A stretch of DNA of 64,000 nt, from the NCBI RefSeq assembly GCF_900111775.1, contig NZ_FOJJ01000038.1, positions 124,001-188,000 on the forward strand, read 5' to 3'. This DNA is from Desulfuromonas acetexigens. GTDB taxonomy: Bacteria > Desulfobacterota > Desulfuromonadia > Desulfuromonadales > Trichloromonadaceae. The position numbers were made by a program, and so were the translations under genes. Below, in pieces: positions 16,813 through 24,693 of this stretch (position 1 is its first letter; each line of letters starts with the position of its first letter). The notes beneath the pieces were generated by a model that saw nothing but the letters and a program-made list of their open reading frames with translations, was not told where the DNA came from and made no database searches.

Positions 16813-17262
16813 ATGAATCACAAAGGGAATAAACCATTAGGGGCAATTTCTGAACATTGGATAAAAATCATACAGGCTTCATTTTATAGACACGAAAACA
16901 TACCCGTATGGCTTGTCAAGTTGGCTGTTGGGAAGGGGCAGAAAGAAGTCGAAGGATGGATATTTTTTGAACCTGACTTTATGGAGATACGTTTCGAGAG
17001 GCATTTGTCGATGGAGCCACCTGGTTTTCTTTCAGGAAGGTACTTGACACAAGGCGTTAGCGACTCATCCTTGGCACTCCTATATGACAGCCCATGTAAA
17101 GAGGATTTAGCCTACATCGAGTCCTACATAAAAAAGTTCATCGAGAAGTGCAAGTTTTGTGTAAGAACACTAATGGACATATCGACCGCAACATACTGGC
17201 AGGAGGCTATGTCCTACCGATATGGAATCTCAACTATCCCCATCAGAAGGGAAAGGATATAA
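16813..17262 (+). CDS. Hypothetical protein, first gene of the putative restriction island
   Basis: A 149-residue protein I do not recognise. It has no signal peptide or membrane segment. The composition is mixed, with aromatic residues and a charged helix (EDLAYIESYIKKFIEKCKF) near residues 95-115. The gene is AT-rich compared with its surroundings and has a strong ribosome site (GGAGGTGG). It ends one base before the preferred GTG start of the endonuclease gene, which suggests joint expression. Possible roles are an immunity, specificity or regulatory partner, but nothing in the sequence decides among these. Confidence 0.65.
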   Translation: MNHKGNKPLGAISEHWIKIIQASFYRHENIPVWLVKLAVGKGQKEVEGWIFFEPDFMEIRFERHLSMEPPGFLSGRYLTQGVSDSSLALLYDSPCKEDLAYIESYIKKFIEKCKFCVRTLMDISTATYWQEAMSYRYGISTIPIRRERI

Positions 17263-17263
17263 A

Positions 17264-18592
17264 GTGACTCCAATAATACAGGAAATTATATTTAAAAAAT
17301 CTTACTGGCGCATTCCAACAGTTGAATCAGCTTTTGATGGAATTTTTGAGGGTGTGCTAACCGATGAAGAGAAAAAACAGAAAATTGAACAGGTACTTCA
17401 AGAGCGTGAAAAATGGGAACCTTCGCAAAAGGCATGGGCGCAATTAGAAGAAGTAAAAACGGCCATAGGTAAAGAAGTAGAAGTACAAATATGGGACCCA
17501 ATAATATTTATACTCGAAGAAGAAGGTCCTTCCCCGATCTTGGCCAAATGCACTGGCGTTACTTTAATTTCAAATGAAGAGGGAAAGCAACAAGCGTACC
17601 TAACGTTAGAAAGTGTTCGCAGTAAGTCAACCCCCATGGGTTACGACGGCAGATCAAAGCTTAAAGATGGAGGGGAAAAGGGGACATTTATGTTACCTCT
17701 AGCAGACATCTATTCAATTAGACTTGGCGACATTAATTCGAAACCGGAAAATAAAAAGATGTCGTCGCCTGCTCTATCGGTAAAAAAACAGCAACGAAAA
17801 TGGGCTGATACCAAAGGCATTGGCTATGACAAATCTGGCTATACCCATAACCTTAACGACAACCTATTCAGACCCATGTCAACTGCTTCAATATCTGAAT
17901 TTAGTAAAGGCGACGGTGGGGAACTGGGAAATCCCTACAAACGGGGAAAAATACAAGCACTGCACTCCTCTTCAGCCCTTGCTTGTAATGTTTTCGACTA
18001 TTGGCGGGGTCGAGATGCCACCATTCTTACTCAATCGCTCGGTTTATCTGCAAAAAATCCGACAAACATCGAATTTGAGCGAAAATTTCCAACAGGACTT
18101 CGAGGGAACGCTCCAAATCTTGATGTTGTGATTACCTCAGAAAATAGTTCTATCACAGCGATCGAATCTAAGTTTCTTGAGCCTTATAGTAATCATCATA
18201 ATGGTTTCAAGAAAAAATATTTCGAATCTTCACCCGGCTTATGGGAGAAAACAAACTTCCACCACTGCCAGAAGCTCGCTTATTTTTTACAAACTGGGGA
18301 AATATCGTTTAAATGGCTGCACGCAGAGCAACTGTTGAAACACATTCTTGGCCTTAGTAATTCTGGCTTACAATGGAGACTTCTATATCTGTGGTATGAA
18401 ATTCCCAGCCGAGAATCCTATGAGCACTTATCAGAAATAATTAAACTCAGTTCTTTCTTGGAAGCTGATCGTATTCATTTCAAATTTATGAGTTATCAAA
18501 CCCTGTTCGCTGCCATCCAGTCATACGCTGGGGAGATTGACCGCGATTATCTTTCGTATCTTGGTGAGCGTTATTTCAATGAGATTGCATAG
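17264..18592 (+). CDS. Putative PD-(D/E)xK restriction endonuclease, PGN_0703-like
   Basis: A 442-residue protein if translation starts at GTG 17264, which has AAGGA six bases upstream and follows directly on the previous stop. An ATG at 17222 would overlap that gene by 41 bp with a poorly spaced ribosome site. The C-terminal half carries what looks like a PD-(D/E)xK nuclease core: IEFERKF, then D287 in NLDVVI and E301-S-K303 in AIESKFLEPY. This pattern resembles the PGN_0703 family of putative restriction enzymes. The N-terminal 200 residues are unassigned. The gene is AT-rich and no methyltransferase lies nearby. Nuclease function is inferred from the motif. Confidence 0.65.
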   Translation: MTPIIQEIIFKKSYWRIPTVESAFDGIFEGVLTDEEKKQKIEQVLQEREKWEPSQKAWAQLEEVKTAIGKEVEVQIWDPIIFILEEEGPSPILAKCTGVTLISNEEGKQQAYLTLESVRSKSTPMGYDGRSKLKDGGEKGTFMLPLADIYSIRLGDINSKPENKKMSSPALSVKKQQRKWADTKGIGYDKSGYTHNLNDNLFRPMSTASISEFSKGDGGELGNPYKRGKIQALHSSSALACNVFDYWRGRDATILTQSLGLSAKNPTNIEFERKFPTGLRGNAPNLDVVITSENSSITAIESKFLEPYSNHHNGFKKKYFESSPGLWEKTNFHHCQKLAYFLQTGEISFKWLHAEQLLKHILGLSNSGLQWRLLYLWYEIPSRESYEHLSEIIKLSSFLEADRIHFKFMSYQTLFAAIQSYAGEIDRDYLSYLGERYFNEIA

Positions 18593-18619
18593 AACCGGCT
18601 TGGCTATCAAACGTAAACT

Positions 18620-18646
18620 GGGGGGCGCCATGCAACTCGCGCCCCC
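18620..18646 (+). terminator. Hairpin after the putative endonuclease gene
   Basis: GGGGGCGC and GCGCCCCC form an 8-bp GC-only stem with a 10-nt loop, 28 bp after the stop codon. The following bases are TAAAAAC rather than a T-tract, so termination is uncertain. Confidence 0.45.
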
Positions 18647-18675
18647 TAAAAACTCAACCACCAAGTACGAAAATA

Positions 18676-18715
18676 GGGTCAGAGATGAAAACGGGGTCGT
18701 GTCTTGCGCCGCAAC
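18676..18715. repeat. REP-like fragment at right edge of the island
   Basis: The stretch contains GGGTCAGAGATGAAAA, then CGGGGTCGTGTCTTGC and a CGCAAC end. A close relative (CGGGGTCGGGTCTTGC, also followed by CAAC) occurs at 31582-31608. Such 'GGGTC...GTCTTGC' strings resemble REP-type sequences scattered in environmental proteobacterial genomes. No RAYT transposase gene is in the window. Confidence 0.5.
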
Positions 18716-18767
18716 AAATTAACCTAACACCAGCTTTCAATTCTACCGATTTCTTAATCCAGTCAAC

Positions 18768-18989
18768 TCACCCCCTCTGGGGGCTCTGTTCGCGCAGTTC
18801 CTTCTCCTCCTCCGCTTCCCAGTCGTAATCGATCTGGATTTTCCCCTTCAGAGCCAGCAGATCTTCGGTCTTCTTCTGCCGGACAAAGGCTTCCATGGCG
18901 GTAACAATGGCCGAGGTCTTCGATTTTTCTCCCGAAAGCTGTTGCACTTCGCGCATCAGATCATCGGGTATGTTCAATGTCGCACGCAT
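18768..18989 (-). CDS. VapB-type antitoxin without a toxin partner
   Basis: A 73-residue protein that starts MRATLNIPDDLMREVQQLSG, the ribbon-helix-helix opening of VapB/DUF2191 antitoxins, which bind DNA as dimers and neutralise a VapC PIN-domain RNase. The remaining residues are charged and ready to wrap a toxin. A good ribosome site (AAGGAGG) lies upstream. In intact modules vapC follows immediately. Here the sequence after the stop (18767 and below on the minus strand) shows no PIN-domain start and runs into a REP-like fragment and the island. It is probably an orphan remnant. Confidence 0.85.
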   Translation of the reverse strand: MRATLNIPDDLMREVQQLSGEKSKTSAIVTAMEAFVRQKKTEDLLALKGKIQIDYDWEAEEEKELREQSPQRG

Positions 18990-19051
18990 GATTCACACCT
19001 CCTTGCTATGCGAATAGCTTCCATCCCTGTCGGATATTAGTCAAACCACCC

Positions 19052-19798
19052 CTACCCCCGCCGTTTCCACACCGAGCGCAGCCGGGTCAATTCGCGACCG
19101 TCACTGGTGCCGACGAGTTGGTGGAGATAGGTCGGGCGGTCGGTGTCGGGGACGGTTTGCAGGCGGGAGAGGATGCGGTCGCCGTAGGTAACGGGGGCGC
19201 GGTAGGCGATTTCGAGTTCAAACAGGCGGCAGTTGGCGTCGATGTCGGCGGGAATGGCTTCGAGCGCCCAGACCGGATAGACGGTATTGTTGACGTGCTG
19301 GTTGATGTCGAGATCGCCCCGGCGCACGCGAAAATCGAGTTCGACCTCGGCGTTCTCCACCTTCGGCAGGGTGGGAAAGGCGCTCGCCAGCGCCCGCTCC
19401 GCCCGTACCGGGTAGTCGGGCAGGGCGTTGTCCAGGCGCACCGGGCGGCCGCTGGTGAGATCGACCACCGCCCAGGAGGTGGTCGCCTGCGCCACCAGAC
19501 GATCCCGCTCGTCGCGAGCCTCGAAGTCGCGCAGGGCGAAGAGCCCCTCGCGCCCCGAAGGCCAGGTGCGCACCCGCACCACGGCTCCGGCGCGGGGATA
19601 GTAGAGAAAACGCACCTGGGTGCGGGAGAGCACCCAGGTCAGGTTGCGCTCCCGCAGGTCGGCGACGGCAATACCAAGTTCGATAGTGTGGCCGCCGGCG
19701 GCATCCTGAAAGAAATCGAGCAGGGTCACCGGCCGCAGCCGGGCGCGCTGATCGACTTCGTAGAAACGTACCGGATAATCCTTAATGAAAACACTCAT
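19052..19798 (-). CDS. Acyl-ACP thioesterase (FatA/FatB-like)
   Basis: A 248-residue hot-dog-fold enzyme that releases free fatty acids from acyl carrier protein. The two hot-dog halves are visible. The first begins YPVRFYEVDQRARLRP. The second carries DLDINQHVNNTVYPVWALEAIP, matching the Asp-Asn-His-Glu active-site arrangement described for plant-type FatB enzymes. The length agrees with bacterial members of this family. It starts two bases after the stop of the Smr gene, so it is the last gene of a TM2-Smr-thioesterase unit. The chain-length preference cannot be read from sequence by eye. Confidence 0.92.
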   Translation of the reverse strand: MSVFIKDYPVRFYEVDQRARLRPVTLLDFFQDAAGGHTIELGIAVADLRERNLTWVLSRTQVRFLYYPRAGAVVRVRTWPSGREGLFALRDFEARDERDRLVAQATTSWAVVDLTSGRPVRLDNALPDYPVRAERALASAFPTLPKVENAEVELDFRVRRGDLDINQHVNNTVYPVWALEAIPADIDANCRLFELEIAYRAPVTYGDRILSRLQTVPDTDRPTYLHQLVGTSDGRELTRLRSVWKRRG

Positions 19799-19800
19799 GC

Positions 19801-20097
19801 CTACCCTTCCTCCTGCTTGAGCCGAACCAGCGTCGCCCCCCAGCCGCCGCCGGAGCCGTCCGCCAGGCGGAAGGCCGCGACCTCGGGCAGACGCCCGAGA
19901 ATCGCATGAACCCGTCGTTGCAGGATCCCCTGCCCCTTGCCGTGAATGATGCGCACGTCGAAAATGCCCTTTTCCCGGCAGGCCGCAAGATAGTCGGGGA
20001 TGAGCGTGCCGACTTCGCGGGGCTGAAAGGTATGCAGGTCAAGCACCCCGTCGATGGGCAGCTCGACCGGCTCCAATTCCTCGAAATCCTCGTCCAC
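19801..20097 (-). CDS. Short Smr (MutS2 C-terminal) domain protein
   Basis: A 98-residue protein consisting of one Smr domain: GVLDLHTFQPREV (DLH motif), FDVRIIHGKGQGILQRRVHAIL (HGxG motif) and a GGGWGATLVRL end. Smr domains nick or bind nucleic acids. The start was chosen at GTG 20097, with GGAG six bases upstream, just past the TM2 gene stop (20100). The same frame stays open to 20730, but that part overlaps the TM2 gene and gives a low-complexity proline/serine-rich translation, so it is not coding. It is tightly spaced with its neighbours, indicating an operon. Confidence 0.85.
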   Translation of the reverse strand: MDEDFEELEPVELPIDGVLDLHTFQPREVGTLIPDYLAACREKGIFDVRIIHGKGQGILQRRVHAILGRLPEVAAFRLADGSGGGWGATLVRLKQEEG

Positions 20098-20099
20098 CG

Positions 20100-20495
20100 T
20101 CAACTCCGGTTGGCGTCCGCCACCTGGTCGTTCCAGGTCCAGTAGTCGTAGATGTAGCCGACGCCGAGCAGCCCACCGGAGACGAGGTAGAGCAACCCGG
20201 TGATCCACTTGCCGATGTACATGCGATGGACGCCGAAGAGGCCGAGATAGGTGAGCAGCAACCAGGCCAGGTTGTAATCGTAGCGCCCCTGGCTGTAGCG
20301 GTTTTCGGCCTTGTCGGCCATGGAGGGGATGAGAAAGAGGTCGACAATCCAACCGATGAGAAAGAGTCCAAAGGTGAAGAAGTAGATGGTGCCGGAAATC
20401 GGCCGGCCGTAATAGAAGCGGTGCGAGCCGGTGAAGCCGAAGATCCAGAGCAGATAGCCGATGAGATTGCCGTGGGTGCCGTCGAGCAGGGGCAT
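20100..20495 (-). CDS. TM2-domain membrane protein
   Basis: A 131-residue inner-membrane protein with two TM2-type modules. The first has GYLLWIFGFTGSHRFYYGRPISG followed by two helices, and the second has LLLTYLGLFGVHRMYIGKWITG followed by another helix. The G-xxx-HRFY/HRMY-xG pattern is the hallmark of TM2 domains, whose function is poorly known. It is probably co-transcribed with the Smr and thioesterase genes. A GGGAG ribosome site precedes the start. The 116-bp gap to the PrkA-like gene holds an AGGATAAAGG motif shared with 24627-24636. Confidence 0.88.
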   Translation of the reverse strand: MPLLDGTHGNLIGYLLWIFGFTGSHRFYYGRPISGTIYFFTFGLFLIGWIVDLFLIPSMADKAENRYSQGRYDYNLAWLLLTYLGLFGVHRMYIGKWITGLLYLVSGGLLGVGYIYDYWTWNDQVADANRS

Positions 20496-20611
20496 GAGGG
20501 AACTCCCAGGTTAGAGGACAAAGGATAAAGGCAAAACAGGGGGATTGTACGCGCGGGGGCGTCGGGATGCAACCCTGCCGACGGTCGCGGGAAGGTCGCG
20601 GAGGGAGCGAA

Positions 20612-22900
20612 TCAGGCGGCGAACTGGCGGGCAATGTCGTTGTCGATGACGTAGATGCAGACTTCCTTGGCGCCGTGACGGGTGTACTGGTAGCGGGCGC
20701 AGAGGTTGGTGATGAGAAAGGTGACGTCATCGCGGATGCGCTGGTCGTAGGTCTTGAAATCCTCCTTGCCGAAATCCTTGATCGCCCGACGGAAATTTTC
20801 GTTTTCGAGGAAGGGGTCGAGGACGCGCTCCTTGAGATTGTGGATGTAGCGCTCGCGCAGGGTCTGATAGAGGCTGGTCTCGATGATCTTGCGCCCTTCG
20901 AGCATCATTTCCTGGGTCAGGGCCTTGACTGTGTATTCCTTCTGCACGTCCTTGCGGAAAAGGTGGCGGCTGTCGCTGCTCGCGCCGGAGCCGAGCAGGC
21001 GGCTTTCAATGCCGGCAAGAAGTTCTTCGGTGATTTCCAGCTTCTCGCCGGTGAAGGTGCAGACCTCCTTGGATCCGAGCTTGAAGTTGACGGCGAAGAG
21101 GTAGTTGCGGATGTCCCGGGAAATCTGCTCCTCGTTGTAAGAATAGAGGGATTCCTTGACCTCTTGCAGCACCGTGTAGTCGTACATGCGCGTCAGCGAA
21201 TCGAGGATGCTTTCGGTCACCACCGTCGCCAGGTCGGTGCGCACCTTGGTAAAGTATTTCACCAGGATCGACATATCGATGAGCTTGTCCTTGCGCGCGT
21301 AGGTCGAGAAGAAGTCGTTGAAAATCTTCAGGGAATCCCGCCCGGAGAGGCCCTTGTCCCCTTCCAGCTCCGATTCGGCGATGATGTTGCGTCGGCGCTT
21401 GGCGGTGAGGCGCTTGACATCCTCGTCGTCGAGCCACTTGGGAATGTTGCCGGTATAGATCTCCATCTTCAGCAACATCAGGTTGTCGTCGCAGTAGTGG
21501 CGGTACTTGACCGGATGGGCGATCCACTCGCTCATGGCCGGGCTGTGGCTCTTCAGCCGCGTCGAGATGATGACCCGGGCGAAGTTGTGCAGCACCCGGG
21601 GGAGGAAGCTGTTGTCGATATGGGTACCGAATGTGTTGCGGTAGATCTCCACCTCGGTGTTGAGGTCGAGGACATAGGGCACCTTGATATATTCGATGCG
21701 GTCGAGAAACGATTGGAAGCCCTGGATATTCTGTTTGTCCTCGGGATTCATCAGGGCGATGAAAAGGGAATTGACGTTTTCCTCCGTGTCTTCGACCTTA
21801 TGCAGCCCTTCGCTGATAATGTTGTGCAATTCGATCAAGCGTTCGGTGTTGTGCGACTTGATGTCCATCAGGGCATAGATGCCATTGTTGGTTTTGGCGT
21901 AGCGGGAGAAGAGGTACTTGACCTTGTTGCTGTCGCGCAGCAGGGTATTGATGCGGTTCTGCAGAATGTCGTTGGTCAGGATGTTCTGCTTGACCGGCTT
22001 GTCGCCGGGGGTGAAGACGCTGATCCCCTCGCCGAGACTGCGGCTGAACTGATAGGGTCGGGCGAAGATCATGCGGTAGACATCGAGGGGATTGCCGACC
22101 TTCTCTAACAGGGCCAGGTAGAGGGAACGGCAGATGGTGCAGGGGGTGCCGCGAAAGACCCATTCGAATTCCTTGTCCGTCAGCAGCCGCTCCCGGGTGG
22201 CGGGATCGTCGAAGAGTTGCTCGAAAAATTCGCGACGCAGGGACTTGGGGATCATCAGGATCGGGTTGTCGTGGCTGGGACAGGGGACCTCGACGTAATC
22301 CTCGGAAGCGTACATCGCCTCCTTGGTCTCGATCAGCTCGTTCTGGCCGAATTCGTATTCGTCAAGCAGATGGGAGAGCTTGTCGAGAAAGTGATCGGCG
22401 TTGCGCGCCGGGATGCTGGCGAGATTCTTCCGGCTCAGGCGCCAGACCACCTCGTAGCGCCGCCCTTCGGCGGTGTTGGCGTAGCGCTCGAACTTGAGCA
22501 GCAGATTGTTGAGAAAGGTACTCTTGCCGCTCCCCGGCGGACCTTCGAAGATGTAGATCTTGTTCTGCTGGGCGCCACGCTTGAGCGATTCGACCAGGGA
22601 AACGAGGCGGTTGGCGAAAAGACGGTCGGCGAAGAAGGGGTTGTCCGTCCCCTCGACGAAGAGCTTGGAGCAGTTGTAATGCATGTAATGGATCGATTCA
22701 GGATCGTTGGGGTATTCGTCGAGACCTTCCGCGACGTGACTCTTCACCAGATCGTGAAAGATCTGAAAGGCGTTGCGCAGCACCCGGTCGGGCTGCTCGG
22801 TCAACACTTTGAGAAACTCCTCGAAGGGCATGGGCGCGAGGGGCTCCCACTCGCTCATGCGTTTGACGACCAGATCCAGTGCCTTTTCGATACGATCCAT
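20612..22900 (-). CDS. PrkA-type AAA+ serine protein kinase, second paralogue
   Basis: A 762-residue paralogue of the PrkA/YeaG family, larger and divergent from the gene at 26006. Walker A is GPPGSGKST at residues 120-128. A block with CTICRSLYLALLEKVG corresponds to the DRCRIC region of PrkA, and a C-terminal PrkA-like segment follows (SESILDSLTRMYDY, ending in VYVIDNDIAR-type sequence). It follows SpoVR with 55 bp between. A four-gene set of PrkA-DUF444-SpoVR-PrkA2 is more than the three-gene YeaG-YeaH-YcgB group of enterobacteria. Kinase activity is inferred from the family; the second copy may have a distinct target. Confidence 0.88.
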   Translation of the reverse strand: MDRIEKALDLVVKRMSEWEPLAPMPFEEFLKVLTEQPDRVLRNAFQIFHDLVKSHVAEGLDEYPNDPESIHYMHYNCSKLFVEGTDNPFFADRLFANRLVSLVESLKRGAQQNKIYIFEGPPGSGKSTFLNNLLLKFERYANTAEGRRYEVVWRLSRKNLASIPARNADHFLDKLSHLLDEYEFGQNELIETKEAMYASEDYVEVPCPSHDNPILMIPKSLRREFFEQLFDDPATRERLLTDKEFEWVFRGTPCTICRSLYLALLEKVGNPLDVYRMIFARPYQFSRSLGEGISVFTPGDKPVKQNILTNDILQNRINTLLRDSNKVKYLFSRYAKTNNGIYALMDIKSHNTERLIELHNIISEGLHKVEDTEENVNSLFIALMNPEDKQNIQGFQSFLDRIEYIKVPYVLDLNTEVEIYRNTFGTHIDNSFLPRVLHNFARVIISTRLKSHSPAMSEWIAHPVKYRHYCDDNLMLLKMEIYTGNIPKWLDDEDVKRLTAKRRRNIIAESELEGDKGLSGRDSLKIFNDFFSTYARKDKLIDMSILVKYFTKVRTDLATVVTESILDSLTRMYDYTVLQEVKESLYSYNEEQISRDIRNYLFAVNFKLGSKEVCTFTGEKLEITEELLAGIESRLLGSGASSDSRHLFRKDVQKEYTVKALTQEMMLEGRKIIETSLYQTLRERYIHNLKERVLDPFLENENFRRAIKDFGKEDFKTYDQRIRDDVTFLITNLCARYQYTRHGAKEVCIYVIDNDIARQFAA

Positions 22901-22955
22901 AACCCTATCCCGTGCGCTCGCGCTAGATTTTTCGGAGACGCCTCAACCTCGCGGC

Positions 22956-24614
22956 TCAGGCCTCGACCGCGCCCAGCACGTAACGGCTGAGCTGACGGTC
23001 CTTCATGGTGTAACTGACCCGCTGCCAGCGCAGCTTGCGCGGGGTTTCCGGCTCCGGCGCCGTCGCCGGCCCCCAACCGCCATCCACCTCGGAGGGCCGC
23101 TCCCGTTCGACCTCGCTGGTCTCCAGTTGCACCGGCGCGCCCCAGAGAAATTCGATCCCCATCAGGGTATTAGACAGATATTCCCCGATCAGCGGCTTCC
23201 CCTCGAAGCGATGATCGAGCTTCAGGGTTTCGCCGGATTCCCCTTTAACCACCTCGATCGCCGGCGGGTGGTAGAGACTGTCGAGGACCATTTTCCGGTA
23301 GTCCTCGGCCTTGCGGCTCTTGACGTAGATCTCCCAGGTGCCGCGCTCGCGGTTCAGACGCCGGTCGGCGACGAAGAGCCGGTAGCGGTCGACGAAATCC
23401 TGGTCGATGAAGCGGTTGATGAAGAGAAAATCGCTGAGATTCTCGCGGATGGCGAAGATCGTCTGTTTGCCGGCGCCGAGTCCGGCATTGAAGCTTTCCC
23501 GCTCATGGCTGTCGCGCAGGCGCTCGAAGTCGTAACTCATCCGCCCCTTGTCGGCCATTTCCTCCAGATACTGGAAGAGGCGCATGCCCAGGGCGTAGGG
23601 GTTCATCCCTACCCGCGGCATCGCCGTCACACCAGCGTGGGCGCGGGCGAACTCGATTTCGTGACCGCTGATGCGCTCATCCTCCATGAAGAGCTTTTCG
23701 TGCCAGTAGCTGGCCCAACCCTCGTTCATGATCTTGGTGCGGATCTGCGGCTGGAAGTAGACGGAGGTCGAACGCACCACCTCCATCACCGACTTCATCC
23801 AGCGGTTTTCTTCCTTGTTGAGAAAGGGGGAGTGGTCCATCAGATATTGCAGCAGATCCCGCCGCCGGGGGGCGGGGGCGCGGCGGCTCTTCTCGTAAAG
23901 GGCCTCGAACTCGGGATGGCGGCTCGCCACCTCGGCGAAAAAGGCCGCCTCGCACTGGCTGCCGAACTCGCGCCGGCACTGGTTGTAACGTTCGATCTCC
24001 TTGACGTAGAAGCTGATTTTGGCCTTGCTGCGGTTCTGCAGAAAGACGTCGAAATAATAGTCGACCCGGGTTGAGCCGCTGCCGGCGGCGGGGCCGTCAG
24101 CCCGCGCCAAGTCGTCGTAGTAGCCGACCAGATTGTCGATCCCCCGGGAGAATTCGATGACGTAATCGACCCACCGCCCCTTTTCGGAACGCAGGCGGTT
24201 GATCAGGCGCTTGTCAGCCAGCGCCCGGCCGGTCAGGTCGAAATTCCAGGTGTGCTGGAAGAAGCTGTTGTTCTGGAAGAAATCGATGTGGCCGAGAACG
24301 TGATAGAAAATCATCACGTTGAGCCAATCGGGATTGTTGTCGTTGTAGAAGGAAATGGCCGGGCGGGTGTTGATGACCGTCTCGTAGGGATTACCGGGAT
24401 AGAGTTCGTAGCGCCCCTTCTCCTTGAGCACCTCCACATCCTGCACCCAGTAGTCGTACAGGGTCGGAATCATGACCTTGGGCGAGAGTTCAAGCAGATC
24501 GCGATTGGTCACGATATATTCGAGGGTCTCGTTGTCGAAACGCAGCCCGGCCGACCGCGCCCGCTCCTTGCAGCCCTCCATGATCCTCTTGGTATGCTGG
24601 TCGATGAGTTGCAT
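22956..24614 (-). CDS. SpoVR/YcgB family protein
   Basis: A 552-residue soluble protein of the SpoVR family, first named from Bacillus spore cortex formation but widespread in non-spore-formers and part of stationary-phase responses. The conserved core includes PTLYDYWVQDVEVLKEKGRYELYPGNPYETVINTRP-type sequence in the first 100 residues, NNSFFQHTWNFDLTGRALADKR, and the MNEGWASYWHEKLF block near residue 300. Its molecular activity is unknown. It lies between the DUF444 and second PrkA genes on the same strand. The start has no strong ribosome site and is preceded by a large hairpin in the 78-bp gap. Confidence 0.95.
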   Translation of the reverse strand: MQLIDQHTKRIMEGCKERARSAGLRFDNETLEYIVTNRDLLELSPKVMIPTLYDYWVQDVEVLKEKGRYELYPGNPYETVINTRPAISFYNDNNPDWLNVMIFYHVLGHIDFFQNNSFFQHTWNFDLTGRALADKRLINRLRSEKGRWVDYVIEFSRGIDNLVGYYDDLARADGPAAGSGSTRVDYYFDVFLQNRSKAKISFYVKEIERYNQCRREFGSQCEAAFFAEVASRHPEFEALYEKSRRAPAPRRRDLLQYLMDHSPFLNKEENRWMKSVMEVVRSTSVYFQPQIRTKIMNEGWASYWHEKLFMEDERISGHEIEFARAHAGVTAMPRVGMNPYALGMRLFQYLEEMADKGRMSYDFERLRDSHERESFNAGLGAGKQTIFAIRENLSDFLFINRFIDQDFVDRYRLFVADRRLNRERGTWEIYVKSRKAEDYRKMVLDSLYHPPAIEVVKGESGETLKLDHRFEGKPLIGEYLSNTLMGIEFLWGAPVQLETSEVERERPSEVDGGWGPATAPEPETPRKLRWQRVSYTMKDRQLSRYVLGAVEA

Positions 24615-24631
24615 AGGTCAGGCCCGAGGAT

Positions 24632-24693
24632 AAAGGAAAAAGGATCGAGGAAAATCGATTCCTCGTTCCTGGTTCCTCGCTCCTTTTTCCTTT
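24632..24693. repeat. Long inverted repeat between DUF444 and SpoVR genes
   Basis: AAAGGAAAAAGGA (24632-24644) pairs perfectly with TCCTTTTTCCTTT (24681-24693), and inner TCGAGGAA/TTCCTCG segments extend the structure. It overlaps the DUF444 stop codon and could tune expression of downstream spoVR and prkA2. Confidence 0.75.

Noticed and set aside
17222-17263. ATG at 17222 as start of the putative endonuclease
   Set aside because: It would overlap the previous gene by 41 bp with a ribosome site 15 bp away, while GTG 17264 has AAGGA at ideal distance.
18593-18767. Search for a vapC remnant on the minus strand after vapB
   Set aside because: The conceptual translation shows no PIN-domain motif; only REP-like sequence and a hairpin are seen.
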